Positions 8,209 through 14,963 of a DNA stretch of 27,299 nt are shown here, in pieces (position 1 is the stretch's first letter; the number at the start of each line of letters is the position of its first letter). The stretch is from contig NZ_JAXHMV010000015.1 of the NCBI RefSeq assembly GCF_034521165.1, forward strand, positions 1 through 27,299. Reading direction: 5' to 3'. The notes beneath the pieces were generated by a model, which saw only the letters and a list, made by a program, of their open reading frames with translations, did no database searches and was not told the origin of the DNA. Made by a program: the position numbers and the translations under genes. The stretch is from Thiohalophilus sp. GTDB taxonomy: Bacteria; Pseudomonadota; Gammaproteobacteria; UBA6429; Thiohalophilaceae.

Positions 8209-8238
8209 AAAAAGGCCAGCTATTCCCAATGGAATAGC
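8209..8238 (-). terminator. Hairpin between porin and flavoprotein genes
   Basis: On the minus strand GCTATTCC pairs with GGAATAGC across a 4-nt loop (8219-8238), followed after five bases by a run of five Ts (8213-8209). The gap before the U-run makes it a weak terminator. It could trim the operon so that the porin is made in excess of the two downstream proteins. Confidence 0.4.
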
Positions 8239-8280
8239 CGGCAGTGGGCTGCAATGGAGGAGTTCGTTCAGCCTTGAACT

Positions 8281-9447
8281 TTAGAACTGATAGCCGATAC
8301 CGACGTTGAAGCCGTCATACTCGTTTTCACCGGCAGGCGCATCCTGCGTCTGGTAATCCATCTTGATGACAACGTCTTCATGCGGCCAGTAGTTGAAACC
8401 GACGTCCGTCTGGGTGAATTCGGTATCGGTGCTGTTGCCGGCCTGGTTGTCCCAGACATTGTGACGGGCAAAGACACCGAACTTGTTGGTCAGCTTGTAG
8501 GACGGTTCGATAAACCAGCCGGTCTGCTCGTCGGCACCAATTGCTGCTGGGCCGCTGCCATCCAGATCCCAGGTGGCATACAGCGCACGCAGGCCGAAGG
8601 CGCCCTTGGTGTAGATGGCATGCGCCTCGATCAAGTTTGCGCTGCCGGCATTATCGGTCCCGTCCTGGGTCATATCGCTCTGGTGCTGGAAGGTCGCAGC
8701 CAGTTCCAGACCGGGCATGCCGGTGTATTTAATGCGCGCGGTCGTGGCCAGGTCACTGGCAGTGGCCTTGGCGCTCTTCTGGCGACCATCACGAACTGCG
8801 AAATCGTCCGCGGCTGAGGTCGCCAAGCCTTCATGCAATCCCAAATTATAGCTGAACCCCTGGCCGAAACGGCCCGTCAGCTCGGCACCGGAAGTCCACC
8901 AGGTGGTCGGGACGATCTTGTTTTCAACCGGGTTGCGTTCCACGCCGTAGAAGGTCGGCGGCTCGTGAGTTTCGTTGAGGATGCCGACCGGGACAAGGAA
9001 CAGACCGCCTTTGGCGGAAGTCTTGTTATTCAGATCGAATTCGACGTAGGCCTGTTCCAGTTCCACGGCGCCGGGCTTACTTTCGCCGGAGTAGGCATGT
9101 TCGACTTCCAGTTCGGAGAAGAAACGGATGTCGTCGGTATATTCGTAGCCGAAGAACAGCACGAAGCGGTGGAAATCCAGCATCTCCTTGTCGTCACCAC
9201 CGGCCAGGTTGTTGCTCAGATTGTTGTAGTGCAGTTCGCCGTAACCGCCGATGTTGACGGGACTCGCGCCACCTGCTGAGCGGTTGCTCTCGATCATCTC
9301 GCTGGTGGCATTGAGCCGTTCCATGATGGTCTGGTTCTGTTGTTTCAGGTTATCGATTTCCTGACGCAGTTCCTGCTCCGAGGCCAGTACCGGGGCACTG
9401 CCCAGCAAGCCGGCGGTAATCAGGGCAATCGGTGTTGCTCGTTTCAT
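8281..9447 (-). CDS. Outer-membrane porin, OprO/OprP-like
   Basis: 388 residues from the ATG at 9447, chosen because GGGGAGAA lies six bases upstream and the protein then starts with a clean signal peptide (MKRATPIALITAGLLGSAPVLA/SE). A start 14 codons earlier is possible but would bury the signal. After the signal comes a short coiled coil (about residues 24-50, EQELRQEIDNLKQQN), then beta-rich sequence with alternating aromatics, ending in the outer-membrane C-terminal phenylalanine (GIGYQF). It resembles the porins annotated as phosphate-selective O/P type, but nothing here shows phosphate specificity. The Fur box and promoter upstream suggest production under iron limitation, and co-transcription with a flavoprotein and a PepSY protein suggests entry of an iron complex or another redox substrate. 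Confidence 0.88.
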   Translation of the reverse strand: MKRATPIALITAGLLGSAPVLASEQELRQEIDNLKQQNQTIMERLNATSEMIESNRSAGGASPVNIGGYGELHYNNLSNNLAGGDDKEMLDFHRFVLFFGYEYTDDIRFFSELEVEHAYSGESKPGAVELEQAYVEFDLNNKTSAKGGLFLVPVGILNETHEPPTFYGVERNPVENKIVPTTWWTSGAELTGRFGQGFSYNLGLHEGLATSAADDFAVRDGRQKSAKATASDLATTARIKYTGMPGLELAATFQHQSDMTQDGTDNAGSANLIEAHAIYTKGAFGLRALYATWDLDGSGPAAIGADEQTGWFIEPSYKLTNKFGVFARHNVWDNQAGNSTDTEFTQTDVGFNYWPHEDVVIKMDYQTQDAPAGENEYDGFNVGIGYQF

Positions 9448-9512
9448 GATTTTCTCCCCATTTGAATTGAATTGTGGCTTGAATGACATCGCTCAAATCA
9501 GCAATGGAGAAA

Positions 9513-9541
9513 ACTATAACGAAAGAAAAACCTAAATGCAA
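9513..9541 (-). promoter_or_regulatory. Promoter of the porin-flavoprotein-PepSY operon
   Basis: On the minus strand a TTGCAT -35 (9541-9536) and a TATAGT -10 (9518-9513) are separated by exactly 17 bp. The -10 is 66 bp before the porin ATG. The -35 overlaps the Fur box, the standard position for iron repression. Confidence 0.6.
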
Positions 9542-9556
9542 ACCATTATCATTCGC
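9538..9556 (-). promoter_or_regulatory. Fur box
   Basis: The minus strand reads GCGAATGATAATGGTTTGC, matching 13 of 19 positions of the classic Fur box GATAATGATAATCATTATC and, by my count, 16 of 19 of the GCAAATGATAATCATTTGC form. It overlaps the -35 of the porin promoter, so Fur-iron would block RNA polymerase. Matches were counted by eye. Confidence 0.7.
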
Positions 9557-9614
9557 ATATTTAAAAACCTGATATACACGTGGAGGGAGGGTATTACAGG
9601 TGAGTGACTACTAA

Positions 9615-10040
9615 CTAAAAGGGTTTAACGACTGCCAGCAGGACGATGGCAATGAGAATGAGAACGGGAAACTCGTTATACCAGCGGTAGTAGACGTGCG
9701 AGCGGGTATTGCGGTCATGCTTGAAATCGAGCAGCAATTTGCCGCAGTGAATATGATAGATAATCAGAATCCCGACCAGCGCCAGCTTGGTGTGCAGCCA
9801 GCCGCTGTCTTTATACGCCGCCCAGGCATAATCGGCCAGTAACCACAATCCCAGTACAATGGTAATGATCGCCCCGGGCGTCATGATGCCGTAAAACAGC
9901 TTGCGCTCCATGATCTTGAACCGCTCATGGCTGACGCTATCTTCGGCCATGGCGTGATAGACGTACAGCCGTGGCAGATAAAACAGGCCGGCGAACCAGG
10001 TCACCATGAAGACAATATGCCACGCCTTGACCCAGAGCAT
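9615..10040 (-). CDS. hemJ: Protoporphyrinogen IX oxidase HemJ
   Basis: 141 residues, the exact family size (formerly UPF0093/TIGR00701). HemJ oxidises protoporphyrinogen IX to protoporphyrin IX, the next-to-last step of heme synthesis, in the inner membrane. The signature KAWHIVFMVTWFAGLFYLPRLYVYH is at residues 5-29 (key histidine H8), and the conserved lysine is K85 in WLHTKL. Four hydrophobic segments are visible. The ATG has AAGGA eight bases upstream. It follows the TlpA-like gene by six bases, so it is probably in one transcript with it and with the ClC gene. Confidence 0.93.
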   Translation of the reverse strand: MLWVKAWHIVFMVTWFAGLFYLPRLYVYHAMAEDSVSHERFKIMERKLFYGIMTPGAIITIVLGLWLLADYAWAAYKDSGWLHTKLALVGILIIYHIHCGKLLLDFKHDRNTRSHVYYRWYNEFPVLILIAIVLLAVVKPF

Positions 10041-10046
10041 GTTGCG

Positions 10047-10568
10047 TTATCCTTGAGAAGGTGCGTTGAGCATCGCCAGGATGCGGGTGCGGATCCGTTC
10101 CATGTCCAGCTCGCCGATCTTGTGATGCACGATGCGGCCATTGGGGTTGATCAGAAAATGGCTTGGCGTCAGTTTAATCTCACCAAAGGCCCGGGCGATG
10201 GCGCTGTCGATATCCAGCACGATGGGATAGGGAATATTTTTTTCCTCGCGCATACGCATCACATGATTGGGCGGGTCATAGGCCATGGCCACCCCGATGA
10301 TTTCCAGTCCCCGGGGGGCCAGATCGTGGTACATCTCGATCAGGTGCGGCATCTCCTTGATACAACCGGGGCAGGAGGTGGCCCAGAACGTTACCAGGAC
10401 CGGCCGACCCTGCTGTTGCAGTTGCTGCAGGCTGAGGGTTTCCCCCTCGACATTCTTGAAGCTGATGTCGGGCGCGCGCTGCAACCCGGAAGGACTGAAC
10501 CAGATCCAGGCCAGCGCACCGATTAACAGAACAACAAATACAGCAATTAACGTATCACGGGTTTTCAT
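10047..10568 (-). CDS. TlpA-like membrane-anchored thioredoxin
   Basis: 173 residues from the ATG at 10568; an earlier start at 10664 would add 32 residues with no signal character and lie deep within the ClC gene. A signal anchor (residues 5-24) is followed by a thioredoxin fold facing the periplasm with active site C66-P-G-C69, preceded by TFWATS, and a cis-proline at P135 (TPSHF). Such proteins reduce periplasmic disulphides, for instance in cytochrome c maturation, or act as peroxide-linked reductants. The start overlaps the ClC stop by 14 bases, so translation is coupled. Neighbouring HemJ may hint at a heme-related role, but no ccm genes are present. Confidence 0.88.
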   Translation of the reverse strand: MKTRDTLIAVFVVLLIGALAWIWFSPSGLQRAPDISFKNVEGETLSLQQLQQQGRPVLVTFWATSCPGCIKEMPHLIEMYHDLAPRGLEIIGVAMAYDPPNHVMRMREEKNIPYPIVLDIDSAIARAFGEIKLTPSHFLINPNGRIVHHKIGELDMERIRTRILAMLNAPSQG

Positions 10569-11892
10569 GTTTGACCTTCGGGGGATCCTGTTTGTGCAGA
10601 TAGGCTTCAGCCAGAGCCATATAAATTGGCCGGGGACAGACCAGGCTCGAGACGCCCCGGGCAATCAGTGCGGTGGCCATCAGCGGCAGCAGCATACCCG
10701 AATTGTCCGTCATTTCCATCACGATGACAAAAGCGGTGATCGGGGTCTGCACCACGCCACTGAAATAGCCGACCATCCCGAGCATCACCAGCGCCGCCGC
10801 GGGCAGATGGGGCAACAGCAGTGCCAGATCCGCGCCCAGTCCGGCCCCGACCGAGAGCGAGGGTGCGAAAATTCCGCCGGGAATGCCACTGAGATAGGAC
10901 GACAGCGTCGCCAGCAACTTCCACAGCGGAAACAGCAGCGACGCCTCGCCCCCGTCCACCAGGGCGCGTGCCTCGATATAGCCGGTGCCGTAACTCTGGC
11001 CGTTGGAGACGAAGCCCAGCAGGCTGATGATCAGGCCACAGACAAAGGCCACGCGCACGGGATAACGCCAGGCCAGCGGCGCAACGCGGCGAGAGCCCTG
11101 AATCAGGGCCGTGGCGAACAGCCCGCCCAGCAAGCCTCCGACGACGCCACAGAGGATCACCGCCAGCCAGGCGCCGGACAGGGGCAACGTGGCGTCAGTG
11201 CTGCCGAAATAAGTATAGGGGCCGAGGATCATCAACCCCGTGATCCCGGCCAGCACGACCGCGATGATCAGGGTCCCGCTGCTGCGTTGTTCAAAGGATC
11301 GGCTCATCTCCTCGATGGCAAACAAAATGCCGGCCAGCGGCGTGTTGAAGGCGGCCGAGATCCCGGCGGCCCCACCGGCCAGGATCATTGCCCGCAGCAG
11401 ATCCTGGCCGCGCAGCGGCATAGGGGCGAAACGGCGCAGGGAATACATGAGCGAGGCGCCGATGTGTACCGTTGGCCCTTCGCGGCCGATGGAGGCGCCG
11501 CAGAACAGACCCAGGGTGGTCAGCACTATTTTGGCCACGGCCACGCGCAGCGACAGCACCTTGTGTCGCAGGGCGTGCTTGCGCATGGACAGGGCGGCAA
11601 TCGCCTGGGGGATCCCGCTGCCCTCGGTCCCGGGGAAAAAGTGCCGGGTCAACCACGCGATCAGCACCAGTCCGGCGGGGGGGAGCAGGTAGGTCAGCCA
11701 GGGGCGCTGCTGGTGCAGGTGGTGAAAGGTTTCATCGGCGGCGCCCGCCGCCAGCGCGAACAGCGCCGCCACGGCACCGACGCTCAGGGCGCTGCCCCAG
11801 AACAGTAGCCGCACTTTCCATTTGGCCAGGGTAAAGAGCTTCTGCCGGGTGCGTTTGAGATGCCGAAAATCCATGCGCACCGATTCTAGCAT
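10555..11892 (-). CDS. ClC-family chloride/proton antiporter
   Basis: 445 residues if it starts at the ATG at 11892; an ATG at 11874 is an alternative, and the longest frame (to 12027) adds 45 unlikely residues. The protein has the multi-helix ClC architecture with the anion-selectivity motifs GSGIPQ, GREGPTVHIG and GIPGGIFAPSLS. The external gating glutamate is present in GREGP, and the internal proton glutamate in GILFAIEEM, which favours H+/Cl- antiport over a channel. The tyrosine near the C-terminus (RPIYMALAE) fits the ion-coordinating Tyr. There is no C-terminal CBS domain. It heads a likely ClC-TlpA-HemJ transcript. Confidence 0.92.
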   Translation of the reverse strand: MLESVRMDFRHLKRTRQKLFTLAKWKVRLLFWGSALSVGAVAALFALAAGAADETFHHLHQQRPWLTYLLPPAGLVLIAWLTRHFFPGTEGSGIPQAIAALSMRKHALRHKVLSLRVAVAKIVLTTLGLFCGASIGREGPTVHIGASLMYSLRRFAPMPLRGQDLLRAMILAGGAAGISAAFNTPLAGILFAIEEMSRSFEQRSSGTLIIAVVLAGITGLMILGPYTYFGSTDATLPLSGAWLAVILCGVVGGLLGGLFATALIQGSRRVAPLAWRYPVRVAFVCGLIISLLGFVSNGQSYGTGYIEARALVDGGEASLLFPLWKLLATLSSYLSGIPGGIFAPSLSVGAGLGADLALLLPHLPAAALVMLGMVGYFSGVVQTPITAFVIVMEMTDNSGMLLPLMATALIARGVSSLVCPRPIYMALAEAYLHKQDPPKVKHENP

Positions 11893-11957
11893 GACCCTGT
11901 CGCGCCGCGCCGACGGAACTGCAGACAGGAAATTGGCGCAAAAAACCGCAAAAAACC

Positions 11958-12072
11958 TTGACCTTGTTAAATGTAGGGGATAGGGTGAGAATCCCTTAGG
12001 GGAGTAACCGCCAAGCCTTAATAACAATAATCAAGCACGATCCAACTCAAGCGGCTTTTCAGCCGCTTTTTT
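11958..12072 (+). ncRNA. Possible small RNA with intrinsic terminator
   Basis: A TTGACC -35 (11958-11963) is followed after 17 bp by a weak TAGGGT -10 (11981-11986), and a strong terminator closes at 12072. A transcript of about 80 nt would start near 11993. Its 5' part carries CTTAGGGGAGTAACCGCC (11995-12012), reminiscent of the opening of the yybP-ykoY manganese riboswitch, but I cannot find the rest of that fold, and the downstream gene is argC beyond the terminator. A short GGGAT/ATCCC stem precedes it at 11977-11995. It could instead be a leader remnant or chance. Confidence 0.3.
12049..12072 (+). terminator. Intrinsic terminator upstream of argC
   Basis: AAGCGGCT (12049-12056) and AGCCGCTT (12061-12068) form an 8-bp stem with a TTTC loop and a run of six Ts. 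It terminates something transcribed rightwards although the only upstream annotated gene (ClC) runs leftwards, which is the main reason to suspect a small RNA here. Confidence 0.75.
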
Positions 12073-12189
12073 ATTGGTCGCGGTGCAAACCACAAAGCGT
12101 GCAAGGTTGAGAGATTCATCACGTATCAGCCTTTTCGTTTATCCCGCCAGCACTTATCATTACTCCCCTTGCATAACCGGGTTGGAATC

Positions 12190-13221
12190 ATGATCAAGGC
12201 AGGTATTGTTGGCGGCACGGGTTACACGGGTGTGGAGTTGCTGCGTCTGCTGGCGTTGCATCCGCAGGTGGATCTGCGCCTGATTACCTCCCGCTCCGAA
12301 GCCGGTCAGCCGGTGGCGGACATGTTCCCCAATTTGCGCGGTTATGTGGACCTGGCTTTCAGCGAACCCGATCCCGACCAGCTGGCCGGGTGTGATGTGG
12401 TGTTTTTTGCCACGCCGCATGGCGTGGCAATGAATACCGCCGCCGAGCTGTTGGACAAGGGCGTGCGGGTGATTGATCTGGGCGCCGATTTTCGCATCAA
12501 GGATGTGGCGGAATGGGAAAAGTGGTACGGCATGGCCCACAGCGCGCCGCAGCTGGTGGCCGAGGCGGTCTACGGGCTGCCCGAGGTGAACCGCGAGGCA
12601 ATTCGTGAAGCGCGGTTGATCGCCTGCCCGGGCTGCTATCCCACCGCGGTTCAGCTGGGTTTTCTGCCCCTGATCGAGCAGGGGCTGGTGGACATCGGGC
12701 AACTGGTGGCCGATGCCAAGTCGGGCGTCAGCGGGGCCGGGCGCAAGGCCAATGTGGGCGCCTTGCTGGGCGAGGCCAGCGAAAGCATGAAGGCTTACGG
12801 TGTAGCCGGCCATCGCCATCTGCCCGAGATCGTTCAGGGGCTGACCCGGGCAGCGGGAACCCCGGTGGGACTGACGTTTGTCCCCCATCTCACGCCCATG
12901 ATCCGGGGGATTCACGCCACCCTTTACGCCCGGCTGACCGGGCCGGTCAAGGGATTGCAGGCGCTCTACAGCGAACGTTATGCGGGCGAACCGTTTGTCG
13001 ATATCCTGCCGCCCGACTCGCACCCCGAAACCCGCAGCGTCAAGGGCGCCAATCACTGCCGGATTGCCCTGCACCGTCCCGGCGATGGTGATACGGTGGT
13101 CGTCCTGTCGGTGATTGATAATCTGGTCAAGGGGGCCTCGGGCCAGGCTGTACAGAATATGAATCTCATGTTCGGCCTGGATGAGACGGCCGGCCTGAAT
13201 ACAATTGGATTGATGCCCTAG
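12190..13221 (+). CDS. argC: N-acetyl-gamma-glutamyl-phosphate reductase ArgC
   Basis: 343 residues from the ATG at 12190, chosen because the dinucleotide motif GIVGGTGYTG then falls at residues 5-14 as in the family. ArgC reduces N-acetylglutamyl phosphate with NADPH in arginine synthesis. The catalytic cysteine is C149 in ACPGCYPTA, and the conserved histidine lies in GHRHLPEI. It is first of a co-directional group with a DUF6776-like gene (9-bp gap) and bactofilin. The same order with erpA, anmK, M23 peptidase and tyrZ is known to me from Pseudomonas, so this is an ancestral gammaproteobacterial arrangement. Confidence 0.95.
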   Translation: MIKAGIVGGTGYTGVELLRLLALHPQVDLRLITSRSEAGQPVADMFPNLRGYVDLAFSEPDPDQLAGCDVVFFATPHGVAMNTAAELLDKGVRVIDLGADFRIKDVAEWEKWYGMAHSAPQLVAEAVYGLPEVNREAIREARLIACPGCYPTAVQLGFLPLIEQGLVDIGQLVADAKSGVSGAGRKANVGALLGEASESMKAYGVAGHRHLPEIVQGLTRAAGTPVGLTFVPHLTPMIRGIHATLYARLTGPVKGLQALYSERYAGEPFVDILPPDSHPETRSVKGANHCRIALHRPGDGDTVVVLSVIDNLVKGASGQAVQNMNLMFGLDETAGLNTIGLMP

Positions 13222-13230
13222 GATGTACCA

Positions 13231-13944
13231 ATGAGTCTGGTGGTTAAACCTCACCACCCGTGGAAAACGCGGGCGTTGTGGGCCCTGGCGGTCCTGCTGA
13301 TGCTGGCCGGGGGCTATACCCTGTTCGATTACGGGCGTTACCTGGCCGGTTATGACAGTGATGAAGCCAGCCGGGTCAAAAAAGAGCTGCTGCAGGTCAA
13401 AAAACGGCTGGAAGGGGAGATCGACACCCTGCGCCAGGAAAAGGCTCTGTTGCAACGGGCCCGGCAGATCGAGCGCCAGGCCTATGATGATCTGGACGGC
13501 ACCATCAAGAACCTGCAATCGGAAATCCTGGAACTGAAGGAAGAGCTGGCCTTTTATCGTGGCATCGTCTCGCCACGGGAGGCGTCCACCGGGCTGCAAT
13601 TACAGAAGTTCAGTCTTGAACCGGGCGGCTCCGATCGCCGGCTGCGCTACCGGGTAGTGCTGACCCAGGTGCTGGGCAATGACAGGCTGGCCAGCGGCCG
13701 GGTACAATTGGAGCTGGAGGGTCTTCAGGAGAGCGAGTCCAAGTCTTTGACTCTCAAGGATGTAACCGAGAATTCCGTCAACGAATTGAATTACCGTTTC
13801 AAGTATTTTCAAAAGCTCGAAGGGGACATCCGGTTGCCGGATAACTTCAGCCTGTTGCGGGCCACACTGCGGATTCTGCCCCGGGGCAGTGCGCGTAACA
13901 GTATCGAAAAAACCATCGACTGGTCGATTGAGGAGAATAGATAG
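13231..13944 (+). CDS. Membrane-anchored coiled-coil protein, DUF6776-like
   Basis: 237 residues. A short basic N-terminus leads into one TM helix (about 14-33), then a charged coiled coil (about 45-110, heptads rich in L, E, K and R), then a beta-rich globular domain with RLRYRVVLTQ and a C-terminal FSLLRATLRILPRG strand. The gene has a fixed place between argC and bactofilin in gammaproteobacteria as I recall, and is annotated there as DUF6776 or hypothetical. Function is unknown; its position next to a bactofilin and its single-pass topology would suit an envelope adaptor. It ends one base before the bactofilin ATG. Confidence 0.8.
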   Translation: MSLVVKPHHPWKTRALWALAVLLMLAGGYTLFDYGRYLAGYDSDEASRVKKELLQVKKRLEGEIDTLRQEKALLQRARQIERQAYDDLDGTIKNLQSEILELKEELAFYRGIVSPREASTGLQLQKFSLEPGGSDRRLRYRVVLTQVLGNDRLASGRVQLELEGLQESESKSLTLKDVTENSVNELNYRFKYFQKLEGDIRLPDNFSLLRATLRILPRGSARNSIEKTIDWSIEENR

Positions 13945-13945
13945 C

Positions 13946-14353
13946 ATGTGGGGGAGCAAGAAGAAGCCTAGCCGGACGGCACAGATCGATTCGTTAATCG
14001 GCCAGAATACCGAAATCCGGGGCGATGTCATTTTCAGCGGCGGTTTGCACGTGGATGGCAGCGTCAAAGGCAGCGTGATCGCCGAAGAAGGCGAGGAATC
14101 CCTCTTGACTTTGAGCGAGCGGGGCACCATAGAGGGAGAAGTGAAAGTGCCCAATGTGGTGGTCAACGGGACGGTCATCGGCGATGTTCACGCGCCCGGC
14201 CATGTCGAGCTGGCCGCCCAGGCCCGGGTACACGGCAACGTCTATTACAGCCTGATCGAGATGGCAATGGGGGCGGAAGTCAATGGCAATCTGTTGCACA
14301 AGAGTAGTAACCACTCACGTACGGCACCCGACAGCGGCACAGAGGATTCTTGA
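13946..14353 (+). CDS. Bactofilin
   Basis: 135 residues from the ATG at 13946, with GAGGAG upstream overlapping the end of the preceding gene; a longer frame starting at 13889 would lie inside that gene. The central 90 residues are a right-handed beta-helix of repeated G-x-V/I rungs (EIRGDVIF, HVDGSVKG, TIEGEVKV, NGTVIGDV, VHGNVYY), flanked by short disordered tails. Bactofilins polymerise without nucleotide into filaments at the membrane and position cell-wall enzymes, commonly M23 peptidases. An M23 peptidase gene lies nearby at 17977-19446, part of the same conserved locus. Confidence 0.92.
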   Translation: MWGSKKKPSRTAQIDSLIGQNTEIRGDVIFSGGLHVDGSVKGSVIAEEGEESLLTLSERGTIEGEVKVPNVVVNGTVIGDVHAPGHVELAAQARVHGNVYYSLIEMAMGAEVNGNLLHKSSNHSRTAPDSGTEDS

Positions 14354-14378
14354 TTAAAACAATCAGGAATAGCATAAT
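14350..14378 (+). promoter_or_regulatory. Promoter of erpA
   Basis: TTGATT (14350-14355) and CATAAT (14373-14378) are separated by 17 bp, 4 and 5 matches to sigma-70 consensus. The -35 overlaps the bactofilin stop codon. Start of transcription would be about 30 bases before the erpA ATG. Confidence 0.55.
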
Positions 14379-14414
14379 AGGCCCCGTAGATATCAATCCT
14401 GGTGGAGAGACATT

Positions 14415-14780
14415 ATGAGCAGCACAGCAACCGAGACAGCAACCGAAACTCCCAGCCCGCTAATCTTTACCGACTCCGCGGCCGACAAGGTCCGGCAGCT
14501 GATCGAGGACGAGGGCAATAACGATCTGATGCTGCGGGTGTTCGTCACCGGTGGCGGCTGTTCCGGCTTCCAGTACGGTTTCACCTTCGAGGAAGACGAG
14601 CAGGACGGGGATACCCGGGTCGAAAAAGGCGGTGTTACCCTGCTGGTGGATCCGATGAGCTTCCAGTATCTGATGGGGGCGGAGATCGACTACAAGGAAG
14701 ACCTCTCCGGTGCCCAGTTCGTGATTCGCAATCCGAACGCCACCACCACCTGCGGCTGCGGTTCGTCCTTCGGCGTTTAA
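14415..14780 (+). CDS. erpA: Iron-sulfur cluster insertion protein ErpA
   Basis: 121 residues, A-type carrier family. ErpA receives Fe-S clusters from the ISC or SUF machinery and delivers them to apo-proteins, including those for respiration and isoprenoid synthesis. The three cluster ligands are C49 (GGGCSGFQYGF), C113 and C115 (TTCGCGSSF). The N-terminal extension is rich in Thr and Glu and probably disordered. The ATG has GGAGA seven bases upstream and its own promoter (14350-14378). A strong terminator follows at 14802-14834. Confidence 0.95.
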   Translation: MSSTATETATETPSPLIFTDSAADKVRQLIEDEGNNDLMLRVFVTGGGCSGFQYGFTFEEDEQDGDTRVEKGGVTLLVDPMSFQYLMGAEIDYKEDLSGAQFVIRNPNATTTCGCGSSFGV

Positions 14781-14801
14781 TCCCGGCGTCGTCCGCACCC
14801 C

Positions 14802-14834
14802 AAAATGGCATGACTTGAAGTCATGCCATTTTTG
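14802..14834 (+). terminator. Intrinsic terminator after erpA
   Basis: A nearly perfect hairpin, AAAATGGCATGACTT paired with its complement across a 2-nt centre, followed by a T-run. The flanking A-run means it can also act on the other strand. An ORF reading backwards into it from citrate synthase (start 14823) is therefore not the real start of that gene. Confidence 0.85.
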
Positions 14835-14963
14835 TTTGCGGCGGACAAAACCGGCCCGCCCGTCATCGACTCGCCAACTTTTCTGTCGCCCTGGCCGATG
14901 CCCCGGGATTTTTTTGTTATTCTTGGGGATAACGCACCGTTTTTAAATTCAGGGGAGTCTTCC

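Noticed and set aside
10285..11808. 507-residue plus-strand ORF opposite the ClC and TlpA-like genes
   Set aside because: It is rich in Gln, His and Gly, has no ribosome site or domain, and is explained by GC-biased codon positions of the genes on the other strand.
11893..12027. 45-residue N-terminal extension of the ClC protein
   Set aside because: The residues are unlike ClC N-termini and overlap the possible small RNA; ATGs at 11892 and 11874 give the usual start.
11995..12048. Complete yybP-ykoY manganese riboswitch
   Set aside because: Only the opening GGGGAGTA resembles the family; the conserved downstream loop sequences and a transporter gene are missing.
12160..13599. 479-residue minus-strand ORF opposite argC
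   Set aside because: It spans argC and half of the next gene as an antisense frame; both of those are supported by family motifs.
14823..14963. N-terminal extension of citrate synthase
   Set aside because: It would start inside the erpA terminator; the ATG at 14964 has an excellent ribosome site and gives the family length.
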